Shown here: positions 16,935 through 25,145 of the stretch, piece after piece
How positions within the stretch are numbered: position 1 is the first letter of the stretch
Layout of the letters: each line of letters starts with the position of its first letter
Origin: REEB481 sp964586595
Lineage (GTDB): Bacteria > Bacteroidota > Bacteroidia > NS11-12g > UBA955
NCBI GenBank assembly: GCA_964586595.1
Contig: CAZPHB010000002.1
Location: forward strand, 157,169 to 221,168
Length of the DNA: 64,000 bases
Direction of reading: 5' to 3'
Notes under the pieces: model-generated
Told to the model about the DNA's origin: nothing
Seen by the model: only the letters and a program-made list of their open reading frames with translations
Databases searched by the model: none
Made by a program: the position numbers and the translations under genes

Positions 16935-18494
16935 ATGGATCACTACCAGAGTAGTTTTACAGTGCGGGCCATAGCCCGATATCTTGGAGAAAAACTGCCG
17001 GGATATTTCCTGACTACCTGTTTCAGTACCGGAAAAGATGAATTATTGCTGGAGTTTGAGGCTCGTGACAAGCACTTCAACCTAAAATTAAACTGGGCAG
17101 ATGGCCAGTTATTCATCAGCATGCCCGAACAAGCCGGAAATGCCGGTAAAAACACCATCAACCAGTTCAGGGATGCCGTTGGCAAACAGGTTGCAGAAAT
17201 ACAAGATTGCGGTTTTGACCGAAGCTTCCGACTCCTTTTTGGCGATGGGTCTCAAATCATTTTCAAATGTTGGGGCCGACACAGCAATGTGCTGTATTTC
17301 GAAGCAGGATCAGAAATCTGCAACCAGCATTTTCGCTTGCACCACAAGGGCGATGCCCGCTCGTCGCTCGCTCCGTTCAACCACAAACGCGATTTCGAAT
17401 TTGATGTTGTTTCCTGCAGCGATCCTGAGCACTTTCAGCAGGCCTACCCATTTGTAATACCTTCTTTGTTAGATTATCTGATCCGACAGCGCTTTTTCCG
17501 ATTGCCGGATGCTGAAAAGGGAGCTGCGTTTATGGGGTTTAAAAATCAGCTGAATCAACGTCATTGGTACATTGGTGAAACAGAAGGAATTCCCTATTTC
17601 AGCTTTTTCCCCTTTGAAGCTTCAAACGCGGTGTCATCTTTACAAGAAGCCTTAAATCGCTATGTAAAAGCGTATCTCAACCAATTCCATTTTCGCTCAA
17701 GGAAGCAACAACTGCACAGCTTGTGGCAACAAGATGCCATTCGCTTGGGCCACATGCTTGATGACCTGCTTAAGGAAGAAAAACGGATCAAAGAGCGACC
17801 GGGCTATCGGTTGATGGGCGATCTGATCATGGCTCATTTACAGGAAATACAGCCTGGACTGAAGGAAATACGCTTCCCCAATTTTGAAGAAACCCAAATC
17901 ATCAAAATCAAACTCAACACCACCCTCAATGCCATTCAGAATGCGGAAGCCTACTACCGCAAAGCCAGAAATGAGTCAAGGGAAGCAGAACTGATTGAAG
18001 CGCGACTGGCAACAACACGCGATGGTCACCGTCAAGCCCTGCACTGGCTGAAATTGCTGGAGGCTGCCCAACATTCAAAAGACCTGAGAAACATACCCAT
18101 TCCTGAAAAAAAAGGAAAGGCACAGCAAAGCGATTTACCCTTTCATGAATTCAACCTGTTGGGATATATGGTTTGGGTGGGGAAGCATGCAAAAGCCAAT
18201 GAATTATTGTTGAACAGTTACAGCCGCAAGAATGATGTGTGGATGCATGCCCGCGACGTTCCCGGAAGTCATGTGTTGTTGCGCAGCAGCAGCGGAGTAG
18301 GCGGCATTCCCAAGGCTGTTCTGGAACAAGCCGCTTCTTTGGCTGCCTGGTTTTCCAAAGGAAAAACACAAGGCTGGCTGCCGGTGCAATACACCGAACG
18401 GAAATACGTGCGAAAAAGAAAAGGCGGAGCCCCCGGTGAAGTATTGGTAGAACGCGAACAAGTATTGGTGGTGCAACCACGGCTGCCGGGTTAA
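16935..18494 (+). CDS. NFACT family protein (RqcH/Rqc2 homologue)
   Basis: 519 residues. In bacteria RqcH binds obstructed 50S subunits and adds C-terminal alanine tails to stalled nascent chains, marking them for proteolysis. The N-terminal NFACT-N half (about 1-210, DRSFRLLFGDGSQIIFKCWG), a coiled-coil middle (about 250-400, KEEKRIKERPG ... AEAYYRKARNESREAE) and the NFACT-R domain (about 405-500, with KNDVWMHARDVPGSHVLLR) are all present. The older label 'fibronectin-binding protein' applies to the same family. The gene stands alone and its stop directly abuts the converging neighbour. Confidence 0.88.
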   Translation: MDHYQSSFTVRAIARYLGEKLPGYFLTTCFSTGKDELLLEFEARDKHFNLKLNWADGQLFISMPEQAGNAGKNTINQFRDAVGKQVAEIQDCGFDRSFRLLFGDGSQIIFKCWGRHSNVLYFEAGSEICNQHFRLHHKGDARSSLAPFNHKRDFEFDVVSCSDPEHFQQAYPFVIPSLLDYLIRQRFFRLPDAEKGAAFMGFKNQLNQRHWYIGETEGIPYFSFFPFEASNAVSSLQEALNRYVKAYLNQFHFRSRKQQLHSLWQQDAIRLGHMLDDLLKEEKRIKERPGYRLMGDLIMAHLQEIQPGLKEIRFPNFEETQIIKIKLNTTLNAIQNAEAYYRKARNESREAELIEARLATTRDGHRQALHWLKLLEAAQHSKDLRNIPIPEKKGKAQQSDLPFHEFNLLGYMVWVGKHAKANELLLNSYSRKNDVWMHARDVPGSHVLLRSSSGVGGIPKAVLEQAASLAAWFSKGKTQGWLPVQYTERKYVRKRKGGAPGEVLVEREQVLVVQPRLPG

Positions 18495-19325
18495 TTATTC
18501 CATCCTCACATGCACCGTTGACGCTGTTTTCCCGGTCATTAAAACCGTCATTTCTCCCATGGAACCCTTAAGATTCATGCTCAACTCATTGCTCATGTAA
18601 TCCACGATTTGCTCAGAAATGAGGTAGGTCAAGTTCCCCGGACCTTTGGCATTTCCTTTCAAACTCATTTGCGGATTAGGAATATCCATGTCCATATCCA
18701 TGTCGATGGAAAAAAATGCTTTATTGCCTATGATGGAATCAAGGCGATATTTCATCAGCAGTTCACCGGAAAACTCATTCAGTTGAAAAGGAACCTTTTG
18801 CGACAATTTACCGCCAACCTTTACTTTTTGGTTGGGCAGCTGCATGTTTCTGGACAAGGAATTGATGGTGCTGCGCAATTGTTCGGAAAGCTCCTTGCCG
18901 GCGCGGATGGTATCAACGGTGATGCCGCCAGTAGAATCAAAACGTCCGCGATAGCTGAATTTGCCTAGGTCAGATGTTGGAGTTTTCTGTGATTCACCGT
19001 TCACATTGAGGCTGAGTTTCTGACTAAAGCTTGCTTCAAATGGAACAAAACCCTGGGGGGTTCTGGTTTCCGTTCTTAATTCCTGATTGCTGTTTACCAG
19101 CATGGATGTACGCATGGTTTCAGCAGGCATACTTGCAGGGGCATTTTCAAAACGAACCAACATATCGCTGCGCTGATTCGTTTCCTGCACGTATTTCTTG
19201 TTGGGCTGATACCTGTTTACCAACAGAACTTCACGTTCAGATTGTGCCTGAATTCCGTTTAGCGAGCAAAAGGCAAGTAAAACGAGGCTGGCGACGCCGA
19301 CTTTATAAAGGAAGAAACTACGCAT
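18495..19325 (-). CDS. Secreted protein of unknown function
   Basis: 276 residues with a clear signal peptide (VGVASLVLLAFCSLNGIQAQ). The mature part reads as mixed beta-strands with several conserved-looking stretches (FSYRGRFDSTGGITVD, LMKYRLDSIIGNKAFFSIDMDMDMD, ISEQIVDYMSNE) and resembles periplasmic proteins found only in Bacteroidota. The Met-Asp repeat (MDMDMDMD) is notable. No function can be assigned. The gene is convergent with the NFACT gene: the two stop codons are adjacent with no base between them. Confidence 0.7.
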   Translation of the reverse strand: MRSFFLYKVGVASLVLLAFCSLNGIQAQSEREVLLVNRYQPNKKYVQETNQRSDMLVRFENAPASMPAETMRTSMLVNSNQELRTETRTPQGFVPFEASFSQKLSLNVNGESQKTPTSDLGKFSYRGRFDSTGGITVDTIRAGKELSEQLRSTINSLSRNMQLPNQKVKVGGKLSQKVPFQLNEFSGELLMKYRLDSIIGNKAFFSIDMDMDMDIPNPQMSLKGNAKGPGNLTYLISEQIVDYMSNELSMNLKGSMGEMTVLMTGKTASTVHVRME

Positions 19326-19340
19326 CTTCCAAAGGTAGGA

Positions 19341-22300
19341 TTATTCCAAAACATGCACCACTCCCTGTTGTGTGTAGCGGCGGTTATCCCAGCCCATATA
19401 CACCACCATCCAGGCAAATACATTATCGGCTGGTTTCCCCGAGCCCATCACACCCTTCCACTGCAGTTTTTTGTCTTTGGAATCAAATACCTTCTCGCCC
19501 CAGCGGTTGAATACCATCATGTGGTAATCGCGCACAAATACCGGCACCGTTCCCCACACATCATTGATTTCATCACCATTCGGCGTGAAAGCATCGGGCA
19601 CATAAAGTTCCGGAGGCTGGAACAAGTAAATTTCATTGCTGTTGCTTTCAGCATTGTAACCACCTGATGCTTCTCTGGCTTTCACCCGATAGAAATAACC
19701 ACCCCAGTCGTAATTGAGTTTATTGTCGCGAAAATCAAAACCAGGATGCGGCAGCGCAACGATAGGCCGCAGCGTTCCGGTATCCACACGCCTTTCCAGA
19801 ACATAATCGGCAACCCCGCCTTTCCAGTAGTCGTATTCCATCCAGGACAAATCAAAATAATATAAAGGTTTCCCGGTGGCATCGCCTTTCAGCACAATGG
19901 TACAGGCCCGGTTGGACTTATTGCTCACATGTCCGCAGCGATCCAGCACCCGCACCTTATAGCAGTAGCTTTCCAGATCCACCAGCACATCGCGGTCGGT
20001 GTAGAAACTGTCGTCGCGGTTGGTGATGGTGGCAATCAGTTTATAGGGCTGTTTGCCATCCCGTGTTGCCCTGAACAATTCATAACTGCCAAAATCTGCT
20101 TCTGCGCTGCGGAACCAAAGCACCTTCACTTCTTTGTCATCAACAACCGTGGCAGTAATGATGTAGGTGCTGTCTATAGGTGCATTCAATTCTTTTTGGG
20201 TACAGACCCTGAAGCCACGATCCGTAACTACATCACAAATATTTACGCCTTGTATGAAGTAACAATAATTACGTATCCTCGGATTAAAAGCGTTGCGATC
20301 GGTAAATGTGCCACCATTGGCATTGCGCAAGGTGTCGAGGGTAATTACCTGGCTGCCTTCCTGCCGTTTCAACAGCAGGCATTTCCAATAGTCATGTTCA
20401 GGGGAAGCTGGCCATTGCAGTGTAACCACGCCGGTACTTTCATTGAGTAATAAGCATATTTCACGCGGTGGTTCAACAATAGGCGGTGGTTCAACAATGA
20501 TTCCGATGATATTCCAGGTGGTATCCATTTTAGGACAGCCGCGGTCGTGAACGCGCACCCTAAGGAAAAATGTATCTGTTCCGGAATGGGTACAATTGGT
20601 ATTCCACTGAACCAGACCAACCGAACGACCTGCACCTTTTTGCAGCGTGAGCTGGGGATAAGGACCTTGCACAGCATCCCAGGCGGAACCGATGCGTTCT
20701 ATGTTCAGGTACACGGTATCCTGCTCGTCGGGGTCCGTACCAACGATACTGAAGTTGAGCGATTCAGTAGCAGTAACACGGTACAGGGTATCTTTAGAAA
20801 CAGGTTTCCTGTTCAGGTTTTCAAAATCAATCTTGAAGATGGCATTGTTGCAATTGTCGCTGTTGTTTGTGCGGCTGTAAACACCAGGGGTGGTAGGAAA
20901 CAAGCCGTTTTGACCACAACCTGCGCATACAGCCTGATAAATAATACCTTTTTTGTCGAAACGGGAGGTGCCCCCATCTACGTGCTCATCTGCATCAACA
21001 GTTCGGGTGGAAATACCTCCGAAGTACGTTCCGTAGAGCAACCCACTCAAATTTCTGCCAAAAACAGCCACATAAAAATCACTTCCGTCTGTTGCGCGTT
21101 GAACGGCATTGGGCGTGATGGGCATATTCTGTGTATTTCCGCGATTTCTTTGGGTCTTGGGAACATTGCTGTTGGTGGCACCACCCCATCCGGAAACAAA
21201 GATCCGATCACAGCGATCTACCAGAAATGCCGATGGAGAAATATTCGGTCTTTGTCCACCACTTCCAAAGGCGGTACTCAAATCTACCGCACTCAAATCC
21301 GTTTTAAACCGGGTAATGAATTGTCCGCCGCCGGTATTCCCAAAAACCCCAGAACTGATCAACCAATTACCTTCGGTTTGTCCGAATACATAAGGCTTGC
21401 CCTTGGTATCTGTTTGCACGAAATAACATTGATCATAAGCCGGAGTTCCTACAAAAACACCTGATTGGAAGGCGCCTGTGCTTCTGTTCAACCGAAGTAA
21501 AAATCCATCTGCCATACCACCGCGGTTGGTATTTGCAAAAGCTTGGAAGTTGAGCGGAAAACGCGCGCTGTTGGTTCCACCGCTGATATATACATCCTGG
21601 TTTTGTCCGAGTGCCAAACCATATCCTGCGTCAAAACCGGTTCCACCAAGACAGCTGCTCCAGTTGAGCGTGTTCAGGCTATTGTCAAAGCACATCACTA
21701 CCGCATCCTGGTTTCCTGAGAAGGGCTGAACCTCATTTTTTACCGGGAAATCGGCGCTGTAGGTAGTAGATGCGAGGTAGATATTTCCCAGCGAATCACA
21801 AAGCACTTCTCCGCGAAATTCGTCCGCATAATTGTACATCAAAGGGATTCCGTTTGCATCCGGTAACGGTTCACGATCGCCCAACATACCATCAATACCA
21901 GAGCCACCGGCATACGTGGCCGCCAAAAGGCCGGTGCCTGTGCCATTGAGTTTTGCGAGGATGATGTCATAATCACCGTTGTGGGTTAAATCCCAGCCTT
22001 TTCCGGTATTGGGAAAATCTACGCTGCGGGTGGAACCGAGGATTACCAGATTCCCGGAAGGATCTACCATCATGGAATGTGGTTGTTCATTGCCATTACC
22101 TCCCAGATAAGTTGCATAGAGCAAACGCTTACCGTCGGCAGAAAATTTGAGGATGCCCATATCTCGGCTTCCACCATATCCGGTTCTTGATTCCGGATCA
22201 CCGCCACCAAAACGGGGCTGATAGCTGCCCATACTGGTGGGGAATCCAAAGTCGAATACGGTACCTCCGGCGTAGGCATTCCCAAAATCATCATAGGTTC

Positions 22301-23051
22301 CGGTGCATCCAAAATTATCGGCGAAAGATCCGGAATAGGTGGAAAACACCAACAATGGATCAATGACCAAAGGGCCACGGTAATGATCGGGCAGTCGGAT
22401 GGCAAACTTCACGGTATCGCCATGCATTTGGTAGGCGGCATCAAAAGCCTCCATCGGACCGCGTTCAGGATTGTACACCAAAGGAATATGTTCCTGAATA
22501 ATGCCCAAAGTAGTTTCAATATTCAATGTTCCTTTGAACAGGTAAGGCCTATCCACGCCTTCGTATAGAATACCGATACGCGCCAATGAAGCACCTGCCT
22601 TAAGGTGCAGATTGTATTTCAGGGTATTTCCTGCTGCGGCCAGCTCTAAATCCACCCCGGGGTATAAATCTCGAAGCCAGACGGAAGCAAAAGCCTTTGC
22701 TCCGGAAGCCCAGCGGGATCGATCTTGTCCGTGAAAAAAATTGAAGTACTCGGGAAGCAGATCGCTGCCCTCGGCGCGTGTATTGGCTGCTGCATGACAG
22801 AAGCGCATCCGGTAGGCATGCATCTGCAGCGTATCACCATCAGAAACTTCATCATGCCAGCTTCCGGCTTTGCTTTGGTCGTATCGTTGAAATACCAGTG
22901 CATCATTTTCCACATAAAGTTTCCCTCCCTGCAGATCTGCGCGAAAACGAACCTGATCCGGCCATTGACCCAGGTTTTCCACAAAGCGCAGTTGCGCCCC
23001 TAAAGGCAAACAAAAACAGCTGATGAAAACAGTTAGAATGAACCTAAACAT
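19341..23051 (-). CDS. Giant secreted SBBP-repeat protein with T9SS C-terminal domain
   Basis: 1236 residues from the ATG at 23051 (an in-frame GTG at 23072 overlaps the promoter element and is rejected). Signal peptide MFRFILTVFISCFCLPLGAQ. The N-terminal domain (LRFVENLGQWPDQVRF...) is the one that commonly precedes SBBP beta-propeller repeats. The repeats follow at about residues 240-640 (for example YATYLGGNGNEQPHSMMVD, VILGSTRSVDFP). Ig/FN3-like modules lie in the 770-1140 range. The C-terminal sorting domain starts at VPDAFTPNGDEINDVW (about 1153) with VFNRWGEKVFDS. Expected to be secreted by T9SS. It lies 15 bases downstream of nothing else on this strand except the unknown secreted gene that follows it, so the two may be co-transcribed. 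Confidence 0.85.
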   Translation of the reverse strand: MFRFILTVFISCFCLPLGAQLRFVENLGQWPDQVRFRADLQGGKLYVENDALVFQRYDQSKAGSWHDEVSDGDTLQMHAYRMRFCHAAANTRAEGSDLLPEYFNFFHGQDRSRWASGAKAFASVWLRDLYPGVDLELAAAGNTLKYNLHLKAGASLARIGILYEGVDRPYLFKGTLNIETTLGIIQEHIPLVYNPERGPMEAFDAAYQMHGDTVKFAIRLPDHYRGPLVIDPLLVFSTYSGSFADNFGCTGTYDDFGNAYAGGTVFDFGFPTSMGSYQPRFGGGDPESRTGYGGSRDMGILKFSADGKRLLYATYLGGNGNEQPHSMMVDPSGNLVILGSTRSVDFPNTGKGWDLTHNGDYDIILAKLNGTGTGLLAATYAGGSGIDGMLGDREPLPDANGIPLMYNYADEFRGEVLCDSLGNIYLASTTYSADFPVKNEVQPFSGNQDAVVMCFDNSLNTLNWSSCLGGTGFDAGYGLALGQNQDVYISGGTNSARFPLNFQAFANTNRGGMADGFLLRLNRSTGAFQSGVFVGTPAYDQCYFVQTDTKGKPYVFGQTEGNWLISSGVFGNTGGGQFITRFKTDLSAVDLSTAFGSGGQRPNISPSAFLVDRCDRIFVSGWGGATNSNVPKTQRNRGNTQNMPITPNAVQRATDGSDFYVAVFGRNLSGLLYGTYFGGISTRTVDADEHVDGGTSRFDKKGIIYQAVCAGCGQNGLFPTTPGVYSRTNNSDNCNNAIFKIDFENLNRKPVSKDTLYRVTATESLNFSIVGTDPDEQDTVYLNIERIGSAWDAVQGPYPQLTLQKGAGRSVGLVQWNTNCTHSGTDTFFLRVRVHDRGCPKMDTTWNIIGIIVEPPPIVEPPREICLLLNESTGVVTLQWPASPEHDYWKCLLLKRQEGSQVITLDTLRNANGGTFTDRNAFNPRIRNYCYFIQGVNICDVVTDRGFRVCTQKELNAPIDSTYIITATVVDDKEVKVLWFRSAEADFGSYELFRATRDGKQPYKLIATITNRDDSFYTDRDVLVDLESYCYKVRVLDRCGHVSNKSNRACTIVLKGDATGKPLYYFDLSWMEYDYWKGGVADYVLERRVDTGTLRPIVALPHPGFDFRDNKLNYDWGGYFYRVKAREASGGYNAESNSNEIYLFQPPELYVPDAFTPNGDEINDVWGTVPVFVRDYHMMVFNRWGEKVFDSKDKKLQWKGVMGSGKPADNVFAWMVVYMGWDNRRYTQQGVVHVLE

Positions 23052-23073
23052 TACGACCCAAGGGGTTTTCACA

Positions 23074-23091
23074 CAAATTTAGGCAAATTTG
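23074..23091. promoter_or_regulatory. Back-to-back divergent -7 elements in one palindrome
   Basis: On the minus strand 23081-23074 reads TAAATTTG, a full match for the SBBP-repeat gene. On the plus strand 23084-23091 reads CAAATTTG (7/8) for fmt. Together they form CAAATTTAGGCAAATTTG, so the two promoters overlap and probably compete. Confidence 0.55.
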
Positions 23092-23104
23092 CGCCCTTAA
23101 GTTT

Positions 23105-24016
23105 ATGCGAATCCTGTTTTTCGGCACCCCAGAATTTGCGGCATGCAGCCTGCAACGCATCATTGACCATGGCTTTCATGTTGTGGGCGTTGTGACCGCA
23201 CCTGACAAGCCTGCGGGGCGTGGATTGAACGTTCGCGAAAGCGCGGTGAAACAGGTAGCCTTGTCGGCGGGAATTCCCGTATTACAACCGGTGAACCTCA
23301 AAGCAACTGAATTCCAACAACAACTGGCAGCACTTTCCCCCGACCTGGGCGTAGTTATTGCCTTCAGGATGCTTCCATTATCCGTTTGGAGCCTGCCTTT
23401 GCTGGGCACCATTAACCTCCACGCTTCACTGCTTCCCGATTACCGCGGAGCAGCGCCCATCAATCGAGCCCTGATGAATGGCGCCACAAAAACCGGGGTC
23501 ACCACTTTTTTCCTGAAACACGAAATTGATACCGGAGACATTTTGCTCCAGGAATCTGTAGACATCGGCCCGGAGGAAGATGCAGGAAGCCTGTATTTAA
23601 GGCTGATGCATTTAGGTGCTGATTTGGTACTTCGCACCCTTGAGGGAATACAACAAAACAAGCTAAAACCGATCCCACAGGTTGCGCATGGGCCACTACA
23701 TTCGGCGCCAAAAATCTTCCCTGAAGATTGCCGCATCAATTTTGATCAAACCTGCACAGCAGTGCATAATCAGGTACGTGGGCTGGCTCCCGCACCCGGC
23801 GCTACGGCCCTATTCCAGGGCAAACAGGTTAAGATTTTGGAATGCCGCATGTTGCCTGAGGTACATATTGAAGCAGGCAATTGGTCAAAACTCAACCATC
23901 ATCGCGTAGTGATTGGTTGCAAAGAAGGCGCCATAGAGGTACTGGTGCTGCAACCGGAAGGCAAAAAGCGCATGACGGCTGCAGACTTTGCCAATGGCTG
24001 GATGAAAGATGTTTAA
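23105..24016 (+). CDS. fmt: Methionyl-tRNA formyltransferase
   Basis: 303 residues. Transfers a formyl group from 10-formyl-THF to Met-tRNA(fMet). The catalytic triad is visible as Asn104, His106 (INLHASLLPDYRG) and Asp142 (HEIDTGDIL). The N-terminal Rossmann half (ILFFGTPEFA) and the C-terminal OB-like tRNA-binding domain (from about residue 205) are intact. Length is normal for the family. The start is preceded by the shared divergent promoter. Confidence 0.96.
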   Translation: MRILFFGTPEFAACSLQRIIDHGFHVVGVVTAPDKPAGRGLNVRESAVKQVALSAGIPVLQPVNLKATEFQQQLAALSPDLGVVIAFRMLPLSVWSLPLLGTINLHASLLPDYRGAAPINRALMNGATKTGVTTFFLKHEIDTGDILLQESVDIGPEEDAGSLYLRLMHLGADLVLRTLEGIQQNKLKPIPQVAHGPLHSAPKIFPEDCRINFDQTCTAVHNQVRGLAPAPGATALFQGKQVKILECRMLPEVHIEAGNWSKLNHHRVVIGCKEGAIEVLVLQPEGKKRMTAADFANGWMKDV

Positions 24017-24049
24017 CCCGGATTTTCCAGCGTTCCTCGATATTTTTTT

Positions 24050-24080
24050 AGAATTCTTTCCTTACAAAATTTGGAATTCT
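24050..24080 (+). promoter_or_regulatory. -7-like element bracketed by an inverted repeat, upstream of the ECF sigma gene
   Basis: AGAATTC (24050-24056) and GAATTCT (24074-24080) flank AAAATTTG (24066-24073, 7/8 of TAnnTTTG). The arrangement could be an operator over the promoter. The 5' leader to the ATG at 24198 would be about 115 bases. Confidence 0.35.
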
Positions 24081-24197
24081 GAATAAGGTTCCCTTAAATT
24101 GCTGATTACAAATTCAAAAAAGCCTATAGATAAACCCTTACCACAGAAACTTTTCCGCATAAGTTCATCTGTAACCGAACTAAAAAAGGGTTTAACT

Positions 24198-24776
24198 ATG
24201 CACACACACTTAATTCCCGACCAGAAGCTGGTAGTTTCCTATCTAGAAGGAAATGAAGCTGCGCTTGAAATGTTGATCAGGCGTTACAAACAGAAGGTAA
24301 TGACTTCCATCTACATGCTGGTGCATGACCGTTATTTGGCAGAAGATATCTTCCAGGAAACCTTCATAAAGGTAATTCATTCCTTAAGACAGGGAAAATA
24401 TCAACACGAAGGCAAGTTTCTGCCCTGGGTTATTCGCATAGCCAGAAATTTATGCATTGACCACATCCGCAGGCGTAAGAAAATGCCCACCATTACCGAC
24501 AGCGAAGGCAAAGATGTGTTTGGTTACATTAAGGTTGATGAACCAAATGCACATGAGCGAATTGAATTAAGTCAAACCAACAGCCTGCTGGCAACTTTGA
24601 TTGAAAAACTGCCCGAAGAGCAAAGAGAAGTGCTCATTCTCAGACATTATGGTGATTTAAGCTTCAAGGAAATTGCAGCATTAACAGGCTGCAGCATCAA
24701 CACCGCTTTAGGACGGATGCGCTATGCCATCCTAAACCTGAGAAAAATGATGCATTTTTCCACACCAGGGCAATAA
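24198..24776 (+). CDS. RNA polymerase sigma factor, ECF family
   Basis: 192 residues from the ATG at 24198; upstream in-frame codons lack conservation features. Region 2 (AALEMLIRRYKQKVMTSIYM ... YLAEDIFQETFIKVI ... FLPWVIRIARNLCIDHIRRRKK) spans about residues 20-125 and region 4 (LPEEQREVLILRHYGDLSFKEIAALTGCSINTALGRMRYA) about 140-182. Directs RNA polymerase to a specific promoter set; the regulon is unknown. A small protein gene follows 36 bases downstream, a pairing seen in many Bacteroidota. Confidence 0.93.
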   Translation: MHTHLIPDQKLVVSYLEGNEAALEMLIRRYKQKVMTSIYMLVHDRYLAEDIFQETFIKVIHSLRQGKYQHEGKFLPWVIRIARNLCIDHIRRRKKMPTITDSEGKDVFGYIKVDEPNAHERIELSQTNSLLATLIEKLPEEQREVLILRHYGDLSFKEIAALTGCSINTALGRMRYAILNLRKMMHFSTPGQ

Positions 24777-24812
24777 TCAACAATACGGGGCGTTAGGAGG
24801 ATTTTCACGCCT

Positions 24813-25049
24813 ATGCACCCAACAATTACCAAAGAAGACCTCATTCGCCATGCTTATGGAGAAACCAGTGCCGAAGAAAATCAATTGATATCCTTGGCAT
24901 TGGAATCCAATCAGGAGCTGCGAGAATTTTCAGTTTTTCTGAAACTAACCACAGACGCACTGAACAGCATCAGCATGAAACCACATCCCACCTCTGTGCA
25001 AATCATCATGGAAGAGTCACAGGATAGTTCCATGGAAATAAGCACTTAA
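24813..25049 (+). CDS. Small protein paired with the ECF sigma factor
   Basis: 78 residues, no membrane segment. The start (KEDLIRHAYGETSAEEN) resembles the cytosolic N-terminal segment of Bacteroidota anti-sigma-like small proteins encoded directly after ECF sigma genes. It lacks the zinc-binding Cys/His set of ZAS-type anti-sigma factors. Role as a regulator of the upstream sigma factor is inferred from position only. Confidence 0.6.
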   Translation: MHPTITKEDLIRHAYGETSAEENQLISLALESNQELREFSVFLKLTTDALNSISMKPHPTSVQIIMEESQDSSMEIST

Positions 25050-25093
25050 TCAAAGGATGACGTTACAGGTGCGATAAATCATCGCAAAAAATA

Positions 25094-25135
25094 TTCATTT
25101 CATGAACAAATGAACTTTTTTTGAATGTTCATTTG
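25094..25135 (+). promoter_or_regulatory. Three-half-site operator candidate overlapping a -7 element
   Basis: Half-sites TTCATTT (25094-25100), AAATGAA (25108-25114) and TTCATTT (25128-25134) form two dyads. The longest pair is CAAATGAAC (25107-25115) with GTTCATTTG (25127-25135), a perfect 9-bp inverted repeat with an 11-base spacer. The right arm coincides with TTCATTTG (25128-25135), a 7/8 -7 element 11 bases before the ATG at 25146. Confidence 0.45.
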
Positions 25136-25145
25136 CATCATCAAT

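Noticed and set aside
20547..21464. A 305-codon plus-strand frame inside the SBBP-repeat gene
   Set aside because: Antisense to a protein with signal peptide, repeats and sorting domain; no domain or promoter on the plus strand.
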